Assembly: GCA_008638375.1 (NCBI GenBank)
Contig: CM018051.1
Span: forward strand, 7,346,418-7,410,417
Length of the DNA stretch: 64,000 bases
From: Nyssa sinensis
Lineage: Eukaryota > Streptophyta > Magnoliopsida > Cornales > Nyssaceae
Direction of reading: 5' to 3'
Shown here piece by piece: positions 26,601-41,600 of this stretch (positions are counted from its first letter, which is position 1; each line of letters opens with the position of its first letter). The position numbers were made by a program, and so were the translations under genes. Below the pieces are notes generated by a model. It was not told the DNA's origin. It saw nothing but the letters and a program-made list of their open reading frames with translations, and made no database searches.

Positions 26601-29600
26601 GTACATCAAACCTGCCTATTTCTTCTTCCTCCAAGCATCAATGCATTCGTTAGCTACCAACACCACATCCAAAATTTCTTGCCCCCCTAAAAAGGCATTT
26701 TGATTGCCTGATATTAACTTGTCCATCACTGCAAAATTTGCCACCACCTACAAAGTCATTTTGACTGCCAGAGATTAACTTCTCCATCACCCCTCTTAGT
26801 CTCAGGGAGGAAACTTTCACCATGCTCCCCACCAAACTAATCGAACGAAAGTCCTTAATATTCAACACACCTTCTTTCTTAGGAATCAATGCAACAAATG
26901 ACGCATTTAAAGTCCTTTTGAAAGAACCCATCTCATGAAAGTAAGCAAAAACAACCATCACATCATGCCTAATCACACGCCAATACTACCTAAAGAATGC
27001 CATAGTAAACCCCTCCACGATCAACTTCAGGTACATAGAGACTATACCTCGTTTCTTGTTTGATTCCTCTATCTTCACAAAAGATCCACCTTCATTAGGT
27101 TTCTTCATTATTCGCAGTCTTCTGATTGTACCTTGTAGGACTCTTTCCAAACTCCAGTCATCACGTCTTTCCCCCATTTGTTTGCACACCCACTAGAATC
27201 CATCCTCCTCCATCCTAAGTCTACAAACAATACCCTGGCCCCTCTCTGTTATCTGAAACATGCTAAGGTTCCAACCTCCGATCTCAAATGTCTCCCCCCC
27301 CCCCCCCAAAAATTGCACGAACTTCATACCAGTATTCCTCATCTTCTTAACATTACCTACCATTCTCCTTCTAGCTTTAAAAAAAAAAAAAAAATTCACC
27401 ACCAGTTATACCCCATCAAAAATAAAAAAGAATATTTAACAAGAGACTCATATTTTGACGCAAAAAAAGAAAAAAACTCATTAAAGAAAAATAATAAAAA
27501 GAAGAAGAAAGAATCAAGTAGGCCAGGACTGGTCCTAGTTGAATAATGACTGTGTTAAATCTGATTGGGTTACATTTGAGAACTCAAATCTAATTGAAAA
27601 GCAATCTATATATACAAGTAACTACAAAAGATCCACAAAACCTATTATGACACCTACCAAGGATATTGCTAACACCCCCATGCCCTCCTGTAGAAGGAGA
27701 GGAGGTGTTTTTTTTCCCGTCTTCGAAAAGAATGAAAAATAATGATAAATAGTGATAATTGTATTTTTCCTTTTGCAGCATTAGGCAGCTTGTTTCTATA
27801 GAACATCTGGTGTGACATTAGAAATTGTTAAAAAGAGAAGTGAAATAACATTCCACTTGCCATTACAAGAAATGAATAAGTAACTAGAATTCCTGTAATT
27901 AAAGATATCTTGGCTGGTAATTATTTTCAAATAAAAAAATAAAGGGTATATTATACTAAATTCCCCTAAAGTTTCTGACCTTACAATATATAGATATCTC
28001 CCTCCAGTGAGTTTTTTCTTCAAAATAACCAAACTGCCCTTTTATTTATTTTTATATTTTTTTCAATTTTGACCAAATATTGTCAGGTCAGAAACTGCCC
28101 TAAGCATTTGGATAACAGGTCCGCCTAATTTTTCATGATATCCAAAGTCAGAGCTTTAGAAAATCAAAGATTCTAATGCCACACTCCATAACCCAACACA
28201 AATTAGTGACAAAGGTAGCATTCTCCTTGACGGGTTGCAATCAGTGACTTGCGTATAGATATATTTGCTGATTTAAGAAAATTAATGGCATATCAACATA
28301 AGACGATTAGCATGCAATCGCACAATAGGAGCTGATGCAGTCCACTTGAGGTTCATGAAAGAGAAAATTCAAAGATACGGAAATTTTGAAATTCATTTAG
28401 ATTTCTTGGTAAGGCACACTTGGAGACCTCTCATACACAAGTTTTAGCCTTAGTCATATTTTATGTTTATTTTTAGGTTAGTATCTTGTTGATAAATTTT
28501 TTATATGTTTTTAATACTTCTGGAGTCATTGATATTTTGCAATTTCTAGATTTGCTGGAATGGGCTGTAATTATGACCCGTGGGTCTCTTGGGTCAAGTT
28601 TTGGTATTGGGTCCTCATTTGTGAGTTTTAGTAAATTTATATTGAATTTCACTTGTCAAAGTGTTAGTTTCTATCATTTGAAGACAAGTCCTAGAGGAGT
28701 TGGGATTATTTAGAAGCCAATATATAGGCATATAATGCTTTCAATTCAATAGAAAACATGTTTCAATACAAGTAAAATTGTATTGAAGAGCACCCAAGGT
28801 GGGCGAACCCATATATAAAAGAGAATATGACACAGAAAAACTAGATTCTTAAGTCTACCAAAAAGTTACAAAAGAATCTACATGAGAAGGAAAAGACTCT
28901 TGCACCCAAAAATACAAAGTCTTCAAAAAACTATCCTTAAGTCTAAGACGTAATGGCCCCTTCAAAAATCCTACTATTCTCCCCCCCCCCCCCAAAAAAA
29001 AAAAAAAAGACAAGTGAGCTAAAATAAATTTACTAACTATTATATAAAACATATATATAACCAAAAAAAAACAAAGGAGAAGAGGAGAAAAGAAGAGGGG
29101 GGGGGGGGGGGGGGGGAACGTGTACTAACATGTCCTAAAGTGTCCATGACGTGTCCGAAATTCAGGGAAAAAAAAAATTTGGACACTTTTTTCGCATATC
29201 CGACACCTGTCTAGAGAGTGTCGGTGTCCGACACGGACACGTGAGCCAAAATAGAGTGTCCGTATTTCATAGGTCGAACATCAATTTTTTTGAAGATGCA
29301 AAACGGAGTCTTCTACTGTGGTATACCCCTCAGCCTGCAGTTCTGCTCGCCCGCTTTTTTTGGGGCTTCACTCATGATCTGGCCTGGTCAGCCCAAACAT
29401 GACGTTGAAAGATGGGAGCTTTTCTCAAAAAAATCCATAAGAAAGAAACGAATGAATGTTCATTTTAAAAAATTTACAATAATACACCTACTGAAACAAA
29501 AGCCAAAGCTGTGTCTTGTAGGCGGATGTATCAATCCAAAATAAGATCTCAGATCTCGATACACTGATTTACCACAATAAATAGAGTCAATGGTGACTCC

Positions 29601-32600
29601 ACCATGGGAAGAGCTGCTTCTTTCTTGCTTCATTGTAGATCATCAACACGGGCCCATTTCATTTTCCAGATGAATTCAGAGCTGGGGCAGCCCGTGCACG
29701 ACCCATATCAATCCTACACTCCTTTCTCCTATTTTTTCTTTGACACTTCTTGCATTTTAAAATCAAACTAGCTTTTAACATATCTGGTCCACTCAATGGG
29801 GTGCACTAATTATTCGAACTCAGTTTTTAAAAAATCTAATGTCCCCTCAAGTTATATCCAAATTCAATTATAAGAATTTCTAGTATTTCAGGGGAGCAGA
29901 TGCTCCTATACTCTGTGAGTACCCCATAGCAATTATTAGAAACAAGCTCATCCCGAGAAAGGCATATGCTAAAAATTTTTGTGACATCTTTCCATCAAAA
30001 TTAGAAACATGTCTTAAAACTTCTCATATGCCTTTTCCATCAAAACAAATAATATCCCTTCCTCCAAAAAAAATCTTTTAGAACTTCTCATATCACATTT
30101 TCCCCACCATAATAAAAAACATCTCAACTTCACCGTCACTCGAAAACCAGTTTAGAGAAAGCCATGACACACCTGTAATCTCTGCAACAGATTAATCAGC
30201 AGTACCAAAGAAGGGATCAAAAGATCAACCAGACTCTGCTCACGATTGCGTTCCAGCAGTAAATCCGAGGTCGAATTGCACTCGGTACCCTCGTCAACAA
30301 GGTAATCTGTTCAAGACAACAAATCAAATTACAAGTTTGCAGACGAGAAATGTAAATAGTAATCAATGAACAAGAATCTCATTGGCTAAAACCCAAAACA
30401 ATAAAACAGAGCAACAAAAAACAATGTACTGAAATACATGCATTGCCAAATAGTAATGAGTGAACAAGAATCTCATAGGTTAACCCAAAACAGTAAAAGA
30501 GATCCACAAAAAAAAAACAATGTATTGAGATTACATGCATTGCTAACAATTGCTGAGTCAAAATAATGTTAAATTTTCAGCAAGATGTGCCGGTTGCAAG
30601 AATCAATATCTAAATCTAAAACTGATGATAATGCCCGCCTGCAAGGGTGGATGAAATGTAAAAATAACCCCAAGTGATGCCCTAAACTGTATGTATTATA
30701 TTAACAAACCCCAAAACTCATGCGCCCAAATAGTAAAAAAAAAATAATAATAATAACAGGCAAAAATCAATAACACTTTGGAAAAATAGGAAACCTAGTT
30801 AACCTTTTCAATGTGAAACTGCTTTTACACTTCTTTTCTTCTTGTAAATAGTATTTATTCCAATTATACTTGAATAATAGATTCAAATAAAAGTACTCTA
30901 TTAAGCATAGTAATCAAAACCGAACCGGACGGTATCCGGGTATTGAACCGGTTCGGTTTGATTAATTCACGTCCAAGCTTAAGAACCGGAAAAAAACAGT
31001 TGAATCGGCCGGTTTTACAGAAAACTAGGTCAACCACTTTTGTCTTTTCAACACTTAAAATTTTCTTTTTCACAAAACCTCTTATGTTTGATCATCAAAT
31101 GATGAAATTTGAAAAGAAATAAGATATTTTAACATGTATTTTTGTTGTATATACAAATATATAAAATAAATACATTAAACTTTTATTTGTTTCTTCTTAT
31201 TTTCCTAATTTTTAATATATTACTTATAAAACCAGTTGAACCATCGATTAAACCAGTGAACCGTGAACCATCCTCTTCACCGGTTCATTGTACAGTTCGG
31301 TTTTGATAACCATGCTATTAAGTCATCTTCCTTTATGAATCAATATTCATTTCTTGGAGTTTCAAATTTCTTTATTAAATTCATTACACTTTTTACCTAA
31401 AAATTACTCATTTCAAATAAATTCATATTTGAAACAAGTTTATATATTATAAGCATTTTCTACATTTCAGAAACCTTAAAGTACATTGTGTTCCAGTATG
31501 AGTTCCGTTGAACCCATGCTGGCAAGTGTTTGAAACTTGCCCCTGAATGTTAGGGCTATGCAGAACATGTACACACAAGCACAGCACATCTGTGGAAGCA
31601 TTCATGTGACTCACATTTTATTTCATGAACATGAAATTGTATTACATCAATAACTATAAAATATCATGAGCAATAGTCTGACTGCAACTGAAGTATATGT
31701 ATAAACAAAATTCTCAGAAAGAGGTTCCACTATCAAAACCATATCTGCAGTAGCATTGGATACCACAACCACCACCACTTTGAAACATTAACGGATATGA
31801 TCGATCATCTTGCGAATTCCAGAAACGCTGCCTAGTGCATATACTCATCTGTTTCCTATTCATGTTCCAACTTCAGTCGTCAAGATGATCAGTTCCCAAA
31901 AGGGCCAAAACTCAAGGTCTTGAAGAACTATGACAATCTTCCGGTGGTTTTCCAGAAAATTTAACAACAAAAAAAAAAAAAAGCATTGCCTACTGAAGCT
32001 CCAATAGAGTTGACGTTAAGCACCTCTGGCACACTCGTATTCATAAAACATAACACCAACAACCTCTACCTTGGCTGGTACCTCCTCGACCTCTCCATAT
32101 GGGAGGTTGAGGGTTCTAGTCCTCTTGGGGGTAAAGGGTGTGTGTGTTTACATATCCAAAAAAAAAATCAAAAAAAATGAATCGGTGGTGATGCAGGCCT
32201 AGAGAGATAGGAGAGAACACGAGAGAAGTTCCAATATCTCAACATTTAATTCAATATTTGATAATTAAAAGCTGCCTATCCCAATTCATCTAACCTTATA
32301 TATAGCCAAACCGTAATTAAAACGTACCAAAATAAAATAACTCCAAAAAATATTTGTATTCCTTAAATAAATAAACCCAAAAATAAAATAAAAACAATAC
32401 ATAAGTAAAATATCATCCGGGATCAAAAATAAACGTCCGGTGGGATCCTTTCTGTTCCCATTGCTCCCCAACTAAGAAGAACTTGACATCAGCGAGTTAG
32501 AATGGTGATCACTGATCATGCTCTGAACGATCAAGAATATCAGAAAATGGATCCATGATCGAATGAAATGGTGGAAAAATAATTAACACTGCTGAAGAAG

Positions 32601-35600
32601 AAGTAAATGCCATCTGTCTAGACACCTGAGGATAGCATAGGTGGCTTCAAGGTGTCTCAGTAAGGAACCATGTTCCTCGCATGAAGAGCCAGCTTAGTAC
32701 CCATATTCAATCATAAGTCAAAGTAAACATGCATTAAGGCCTAATTTATGGACAAGGCTTGAGGTTTAAACATGTGAGGGAACATGAATTATGTATGGTT
32801 TTCTCATTAAATTCATGTTTCTTATTCTACAGTGTTGCAGCAAACTTCTAATTTTCATTACCCAAAATAATTTTACAACGCATATCGGCATGAAGACTAT
32901 GAAGCTGCTAGGCAAAAAAATAGATATAGAAGGATGAGATTTTACTGGTAAAGGAAATAGGCAACTGATGGAGGATGAGAATCTAAGGGTAAGGGAACAA
33001 AAATACATGATAAAAGCTCTCATAAAGAGGCTTACCAGGGAAAGAAACTATTGTTGATAACATTGCTATCAACACATGATTTTAAGGAATCTTCTTTTGG
33101 GGGACCAAAAAGACCAAAAACAATGCATGGACTGAAACTATCACAAATGGAATCTTTTTGTAAGTGTCCATCACTATCTTGAAATTTTTTTTATTTTTTT
33201 TTGGTACTCCATCTAGAAATTTTGAGTCAACAAGTTCCTTAAATTTCAGTTTGACAATTAGGAAGGGCTAGTAAACTAGGGGTTGGGACTAAATTAGGAG
33301 CATGTGAAACACCTCCCAAGGGTGGCAACTCACCAAGTAGTTCCTTTAATGTCTCTTCTTCAAAATCTTTTGACACATTAGTGACCTCTAGAGGGTTAAC
33401 TATTTCTTCTTACGGATAAAAGAAACTTCCTTAACTACTAAATCTTTCTCTTGACTAGTCTCACTCCTTTCTTTTTTAAATTCATTTGGGAACAAAATGG
33501 GGCTTTTGAAAAGGACTCAAGTTTTGGTTCTCTATCTTTTTCTTTGAGTTTTGCAAGCTTTAGAAAGATCGATTTGCCATTATACCAAATAATAAAGTAT
33601 TCTCATTCCCATTAATCACTCGTAAATCATCCATCCAAGGATGACAAAGAAGAACATGGCCAACATTTAAAAGTAAGATACCGCACCAAAAATTTTCAAA
33701 ATAAAAACCACCCATTTTTATTGGCACTAAAAACCTCTATGAGACTAAGAAGGTAGAATTATCTCCTCAAGTTACCTTATATGGTTGTAGATGTGGTTCA
33801 ATCTTAAGTTTTATTCTTAATGCCAAATTTAGAAACCAAATTCTTGGTGAAACTTTCATCAATGACAATTTTGCAGACTTTTTTACCTTAATAGGTGAAT
33901 GTGTAAAAATTACCGGTAACTTGGTTGGGAACAAATAGATTAGACCACGTTTCAGAATTTTAGACTCTACTTCTCCTAGACATAGTATCAAGCTTTTGTT
34001 GGTCACAAGGTGTTCTTGAAGCATGGAAAAATTCATGATGAGGATCTTCAAATCCTACGTGACAATTGCGATGTATACACTAAAGTCCTCACAAGGAAAC
34101 AAATGTGTCACCCCTTATGTTCTTAACAAAACGGTGCCTCAAACGCATGGCCGACAAAAAGGCTTGTTTAATTTTGAATGACAATCCTCTAGTTCATCAT
34201 GGAGCTGTGATTCTATGAATGCACGGGTCCAAAGGTATCCTTCTGTCATCCTCAAAGAACCTAGGATACCTATCATGAAGACGATCCCGTGGTTGGGTTA
34301 AACTAGGGTAGTTTGTGGTATTATCTCTAATAGGTCTATATCTATGTCTCATGGTATCACGACTAGACTTTTTTTGAATTTTTATTTTCGTTTCTGTGCT
34401 TTTTTTTTTGACACAAAAATCAAACTACGAAGAAAAGAAAAAAAAGTACTGTAAAATGTAAACACAAAAATCGGAATCATGAAAGAAAATAATCTGTGCA
34501 AAACATGGCACTAAATGGTGAGGGTTGATGCAAACTCGTTGGTGGTGGTGTTGTAAGAGCAATCAAAGGCAAAAGGTGACAACTAGTGGCTTAGCGTTAA
34601 TTAAGGCCCTTTTGCAAGATTTACAAATTAACCAATTGAATTTAGCACTAAACAAAAATTTCAAGGGAGTTTACGTACCTTTTCCGAGGTCCAAAGTAAC
34701 CTTTACCATATTCCAAAGGTGACCAACAAGTGAGTTTCTGTTTTCTCTCTTTTTTTTTTTATAGAGGGTCTTACTGAAAATTTTCTGAAGCTACTAAGCT
34801 GCTTTGGAATTTCTAAAAGTACTGAGGGTGTTTCTGAAAGGATTGCTGCGATACTGAGGATTCCAGGAATTTTTTTGAAACATTCCGGGCTTTTCTGAAA
34901 CTTTTTTGAAAGTCTTGGGGCTCAATCTGTAAATTCCAGAAATTTGACGTAGATTATGAAATTTCATAACGTTTTGGGGATTATTTTGGGAATTTCAAAA
35001 TGTAAGGGTGATTTCTGAAAATCTAAAAATATTAGGGACCAATTTGTAAATTTCTGATTTGGGTATCTGTTTGGATCGGGCCAAATCAAGCTTTGTATGT
35101 AAGTCTTGGGTTGGATTGGGACTGATCCAATTGGTTTTGGATCAAACAAGTGCTTTTATCTTCTTCCTTCAACGGTCCCTTGGCTTCCTTCAAGTCTCAG
35201 ACCCAAACAGCAACTTGATTGTGCTGACGGTGCAGCGCGGAACCAATGACGACATGGTGGTCTTCGACAAGAAGTGACAGCGAATGACGATAATGACATG
35301 CATTACAATGAAGGTGGCAACGGCCAGTGGGTAATTAGTTGGCAATGGCAGGCTGATGATCTGAGACAATGTTGTTCTAGACAGTGGAAGATCAAGTCGA
35401 TGATGGTGGCTAAAGTTGGTGGGGATGGTGGTGACTGTGACTCAGACAATTGAAAAGAAATCTTGACGATCGAGAAGGACCAACAAGTGGAAGTGGCTGC
35501 CGGAACTAATAGCCGATTCCAGTGATGCACGATGATGAATACTGGTTTTGGAGGTGATGATGACGATGGTAAAGACAAGGATGAACTACAGGATCGAAGA

Positions 35601-38600
35601 TGATGATGAAGATAAAAGGATGAAGCTGCAACGATACGACGCGTAGGAGACCTTCAATGACGACAAGTCATTGACAGTTGATGTATGACTGTGACCGTAG
35701 GTGTTGAGATTAAGGGGTTATGCAGGCAACAATGGTTGGTTTTCACATGTTCCTGGGATGTCTTCAAAATGGCGAAAGTGCTAATACCATTTATGTGATC
35801 AGTGGCAGTGACAATTTGTTCAATGGATGGCGGCAGTGGTATGACAAAGGGGATGATGTACTATGATGGTGACGAACAAGATCGTTTGCAGGTGTGGAAT
35901 TTGCTAGAATGACATAAGGATTAGCTGATTTCCAAAATGCCGTTAGTATTTAGGTGGGGGAAGGGACAACGTTTAAATTCTGGGAAGATAAGTGATGTGA
36001 AGGAAAGGTTCCCGATCTGTTCAATTTATCACTAAACAAGGGAACTTGGGTTGTATGGTGTTATTCTTGGGCCGGGAGAGAGATAGTATGGTCTCCATGC
36101 TTCAGAAGGAATTTATTTGACTGGGAGTTAGAAGAAGCTATAAACCTGCTGGAGAAACTGAGTGGTTGCTGTTTGAAGGAAGGTAAAGATGATGAACTTG
36201 TGTGGAATGCTACCAGGTCAGGGTTATTCTCAGTGAAGTCTTTCTACAGGGTGCTTTTGGGCTGGAATGAGTTGTTTTTCCCTTGAAAACTGATTTGGCA
36301 CTCTAGCGTTCCAACAAAGGCAGCTTTTTTTGCTTGGGAGGCATATTGGGCCACTATTTTAACGTTGGATAATTTCCAGAAAAGGGGATTTAGACTGGCA
36401 AATAGATGCATCGTGTGAAAGAGTGAGCTTGAAACAGTAAATCAATTACTAATTCACTGCAAAGTAGCAAGGGACTGATGGGAATTGATTTTCTCCTCTT
36501 TTGGAGTGGCCTGGGTGCTGCCAGCTTCTATTAGGGAGCTGCTGTTGGGTTGGTGGAGAAGAAGAGCTAAGGGGGAGAAGATTAAGGTGTGGAAAATGGC
36601 TCCCATTTGTTTGTTATGGAGCTAGCTTGTGGATAGAGAGAAATAAACAAGCTTTTGAAGGGATGGAGCAGCCCACCTATATTCTTAAGGATAGTTTTGT
36701 AAAGTTTTTTTTTCTGGGCTAAAGGAGTCTTTCCTTCGTATGTAGTTTCCATAGTTGATTTTTTGGGGTCTCTAAGGCAAGTTTTGTAGCCTTTCCCTTG
36801 TAAAATGGGTTTGCCCTAGGCACTTTTTTAATACACTTCTACTTATCAAAAAAAAAAAATTTGCTCGAAAAACAACAGACACCGGTATTGATGGATGGCA
36901 GTGTGCTGCGATTGTGACAAATGATGACTGATTTTTTTTTAAATCAACAACAAAAAGTAACTATGGATCGAGTTTAAGCTTTAATACCAATTTATGCATG
37001 ACCAGCTATGAAGCACGGACATTCTATTTTATTCCGCATATCCATGTCGGACACGCGAAAAAAGTGTGCACCTTCTCTGAATTTCAAACACAGTTTTGGA
37101 TACCCTTTTAGATAATTTTTTATTTTTAGATTTTTCTAAATTTTTCTTCTCTTCTTCATTTTTTTATATATATACACAGACTCACATATATAGTAGTTAA
37201 CAAATTTGTTTTGCAACTTGAATCATGGATGTTGATGATTAAATAAAGAAGTTTTTGAATTTTTATTTAATGCCTTTGTTATTTTGATAAATTAATATTA
37301 TTGCCATGATTTGTGTTTTTATATCAATTTTGATTGAAATAATATTAAATTTTTATTATATGGTCATATAAAAAATAAATATATATATATATATTCAACG
37401 TGTACCCGAAGTATCCGTGTCCTACTTTTTTGCAAAATGACACGTCCATGTCGTGTCGTATCTCCATATTAGCGCTTCTTAGATGACCAGAAATAGAAAA
37501 AAGAGAGAGCAGAGAGAAACCCGAGAGAAGAGAGCAAGAGAGAAGTTACAATACTTCAATATTCAATAATCAAAAGCTAACTTTTCCAATTCATCTACCT
37601 CTATATTATAGCCAACCTTAAATTGAACTTACCAAAATAGAATAACTCCGGGAAATAAATTAAGTACTAAAATAAATAAACCCTACTACAAAATAAAAAA
37701 AAACACATAAATCAAAAATATCCTCCAAGATTAAAAACAATACATAAATCAAAAATTAATTAAGTCCTAAATAAATAAACCCTAATATAAAATAAAAACA
37801 ATACATAAATCAAAAATATCCTTCAAGATCAAAAACAAATGGCCCTTGAGGTCCTTCCTATTCCCCATCAGGTGGCCTCCCATTGATGCACCACCAGTTC
37901 CCCACTTCCCAGTCAGTTTATGGGCCCAAAATTTTCAGATCATAAAATAACCAAATGGAGCAAACTGTTGCCATTAATTAGCGCACAGAACACCTTCTAT
38001 TGACACAGTATGACCTGGAACACTGAAAACTTGAAGGAAAAAAAAAAAAGAGGGGAGGGTGTTGACGTTTCTCCAGCAATTATAATACTGTCACTAGAAG
38101 ATTGCAAGTCCACTATCACATAGGCAAAGGGAACAGAAACCTAACAGTGAGAACTGTCTTAAGAAAAGCACCTCCAACACTGCTCATGACATGCAGCTTC
38201 TAAAACTATAATATTCTACTCTTATTAACCTTACAGAATTCAACTTGGACAACACAGAGAGCAGATTAAGTCCCTAATAATGTATATTATAGCCCCGTTG
38301 ATATCAAAATATGCAGGCAATAAGATGACAGAGTTCTCAATAAATAAAGAAAACATTCTAACAAGTAAATTTTATTTTGTTTATCCATACTTTTACAAAA
38401 TATAGACAGCAATAATTTTCAGTGTCTTCATGATGTGGACCTTGAGGGGGAAAAGACAATGGCAATGCACATCTTGCAACTATAAAGGCACCCATAATTG
38501 AATCAATGACCAACCAAACATTTTCAAGTGAAATAATATCTGATTGTTAGTATAAACATAATTCGCACATGCAATCATTCAAAACCAATAACACTTCATA

Positions 38601-41600
38601 CTGACCATAGTTGTTGGAGGACCTCTCAAGCATGAGCCTACAGTCAATTAGAACTGCATGGATAACTAGTACAGCACCTTCATCGTACAGAGTATCAGCA
38701 ACAGCCTTTATCAATTACACAATTATTAGACAGCTGAGAATGCATAAGCCTCATAAAGCTGAAAAATAGTCAACCTCATACCGAGTTTTCTGAAATGAAT
38801 GACAAGATTCGAAATGCTGTTGTCAGCTGAGCCACAGAAGAGTCGCGAAGAGTAACACCATGAAAATCCTTGTCAGAAATAGGTTTCCCAAGTAGATTTT
38901 CAATTACATTACTATCAGAACTACCGTAAGAGTCTCCAACAACATTCTCAATATCCATCACATCTGATGCTAGAATGCTTGTAGAAGCAATGTGAGCATC
39001 CCCTCCAGAAGCTAACACTGCAGCATACCGGAGGAGACCAATAGCCCCATTTCTGTGATAAACCACACCAGCATCTATCCATTCCAACAGCCGTGTAGGA
39101 GCATCTTTTCTGTTGGACCCTGGGGAAGAGGAATGCAAAGCCTTATGAAGTTCTATAGCATGTTCGATCCAAGAACGCAGGGACGATGCAGTCGAATCAG
39201 TAACAATTACTTCAAAAATCTCAGCAGCTGAGTGAAAGATTGCAACATTTAGTGGTGATGCACCTGCAAATAAAGAATTTCACCCATAACACATGAACAC
39301 TTGATAATAAATGAACAAGAAAAACTTTCAAACATTTAAAATAGAACCATAAGTAATTGGACTACCACTATTCAAGGAAACTGGATCCAATTCCTTGATG
39401 GAATGTAATGCTTCCATCAAAACTGAAACAGCCTACAAAAAAATAAAAAAATAAAATTAAAGAAGTTCATTACAACAAGAATCAGAAGCATGCAGTAGTA
39501 TAAAATGACCTGACAACAGTAAAAAATATAGCAATCATAATAAGGACGAAAACAGTTACAATTTTTTTTTCACAAGTAAAGAGAGGTTGTTCCATTCAAA
39601 TCGCTGAAACAGTCTCTCCGCGGGATAAGGCTGCATACATCTAACCCTCCCCAGACCTGCAATGGCAGAAGGCTCATGCACTGGTCTAGCCCTTTTACAA
39701 GCAAAGAGAGGTAAAATTGCATAAAAATAGTTACAAAGATACTCATACCAAACAAAGATTACTACTTGACGGGGCATATCATACTCTCTACCATTATAGA
39801 TTCTACATTTGTGATAACATTTTTTTCAAGTGATAGCAGGTAAATAGTATATTTTATTTATCAAAACAAAGAACTGATAAAAATACTAATATCAAGCTTA
39901 TTTATGCGTTTTTGAATCTCAAGTGATATAAAATAACAAGAATGAAACTAAAACTTCGCTTCAGAAACATCCCACAGTAAATATGGCTCCTAATGAAAAA
40001 TTCATTACTACCTCTGGAAAATGTCCCAGAGCCAACAAAGCCTGGCGTCCACAATCAGACCTGCAAATCATCTCTCAAGTGTCAGTTAAAACACTGAAAA
40101 CTAATTCAAATTTCATTGGAATCCAACATTTAAGGCAATAAGTTAATAAAATCAACCTAGAAAGACCACACAGCTCCCACAACACCCATAAAATCCCTTC
40201 AGAGTTATGAGTTGACGCCAGCAAACGATCTATAGCATTAACCTGCATCAGAAGCATGAGAAAATCCAAATACTTAGCTACACAGCAATGGAACTCAAAA
40301 GGGGGGGAAAGAGGAAAAAGAATAAAAAACCACAACAGATTAAAAAAATACATAAAGAGAGTAAGAACAAAACAACAAAAGAAAATATAATCTTGACCAA
40401 CAAATGGAACTAACCACCCTCAAATGTGTCTCAACAATCATTCCAACTTCTCGTGAGCGACAAAAGAAACCCTTGGATATCAGGACAGATGCATAACAAA
40501 GAGGGATAGACTCTTCCTTATTTAAATCATCAGCACCCTTTAACGCAAGAATTACAGTAGTGGAGAGTTCAGGGTGTTGTAGCAGGAAGATTAAGCCTGA
40601 AAGAGAACATCCAATGTGAATCACAGAAACTCACTGATCTGATAAAAAATGACAAAAGAAACATTCATAAAACCTGAGCGACAAGAAAGGAGTGAAAGAA
40701 TAATGGCCTCAATATATGATGTAATTTCCACAAATAGGTCCACAGCATGTCCTGGTTCAGATCGTAAAATAGAAGATGACAACAGTGCAGCTGATAACGG
40801 AAGGAAACCCCTCTCCTGCTTACAAGGAAACAAGCAGAGTTAATAGCAAAACACGAAAACCAAAAAGAAAAGACCATCAACAAAAATTAGTGAAAATATC
40901 AGGCTTTTGCCTTGAAGAAATTCAGAACTCTGATTGCATATAATTTTACTCAATTCCTTTCAAGAACACGAATTAGTTTGCTTTCAAAACTACGCAGTAT
41001 AGATAATACTTGTATTGCATGCGGCTCAGACTAAATGTGAAGGAAAACAAAAGATAAAGTCAACTTAAATAATCAAATTTCTAATGGTACAAATTCTAGC
41101 ATTCCATACAAATAAAATGCCAAATAGATGTTTCAAAGTTGGGTGAATTGTATCAAACACAACAAAGAAGTACGGCAGGACAAAGATGGTACATAGGCGC
41201 GGATGTCCACGTGATGGCACCAAGACAGCACGTCTATTTGTTTTATTCATTTTCTAGATGGGTATCTCTTAAGCAAATAGAATTCAGAGAAAATGAAATA
41301 CTTTAACCAACCATCCATTCCCTTTCACTAAACTTTTAGTCCATGAAAAAGGAATCTGGAAAAGGGAGGGGGGTTATTTTACCTATATATAAAAATAAAT
41401 GAGATTTTTAAGTTCAAAAATTGTTGTAATAAAGAACTTTGGGAGGGAAGTGGTCGAGTAAACTAAGGCTTGGAATTATGCTTGGACTTGGAAGCAGGGG
41501 TTGCAATGGGTAGGGGATGCCCTCCCCCACTCTCCTTCCCCCCCCCCCCCCCAAAAACTCCTCACAGTCCCCACTCCACCCCAAGGAGACTATCCTGCAC

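Larger units (their letters stand above)
23448..30172 (-). other. VIR intron, 6.7 kb
   Basis: Contents are a (TA)n microsatellite (about 23652-23686), a minus-strand LINE (24662-27410) interrupted near 25125-25470, a half-copy of the long-TIR MITE (27940-28085), a LINE tail (28745-28997) inside a hAT element (28998-29272), and long C and G homopolymers. Confidence 0.8.
32193..37874 (-). mobile_element. Degenerate Gypsy-type LTR retrotransposon, nested insertions
   Basis: Related direct repeats at about 32193-32470 and 37484-37874 are the probable LTRs. The minus strand of the first carries GGCTATATATAAGG, a promoter-like site. The minus-strand primer-site-like TTGGTATTAAAGC sits at about 36978-36990 next to the right LTR. 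The inner part at about 33400-34100 reads, with stops, as a retropepsin-region relic ([12 protein letters not shown] ... [20 protein letters not shown]). No intact gag, protease or RT remains. Confidence 0.6.
30307..38605 (-). other. VIR intron, 8.3 kb, the largest seen
   Basis: Contents are a hAT MITE (30906-31314), a SINE (about 32060-32175), a degenerate Gypsy element (about 32193-37874) interrupted by a LINE fragment (35942-36860) and by a hAT element (37006-37482), and unassigned sequence at 37875-38605. Confidence 0.8.
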
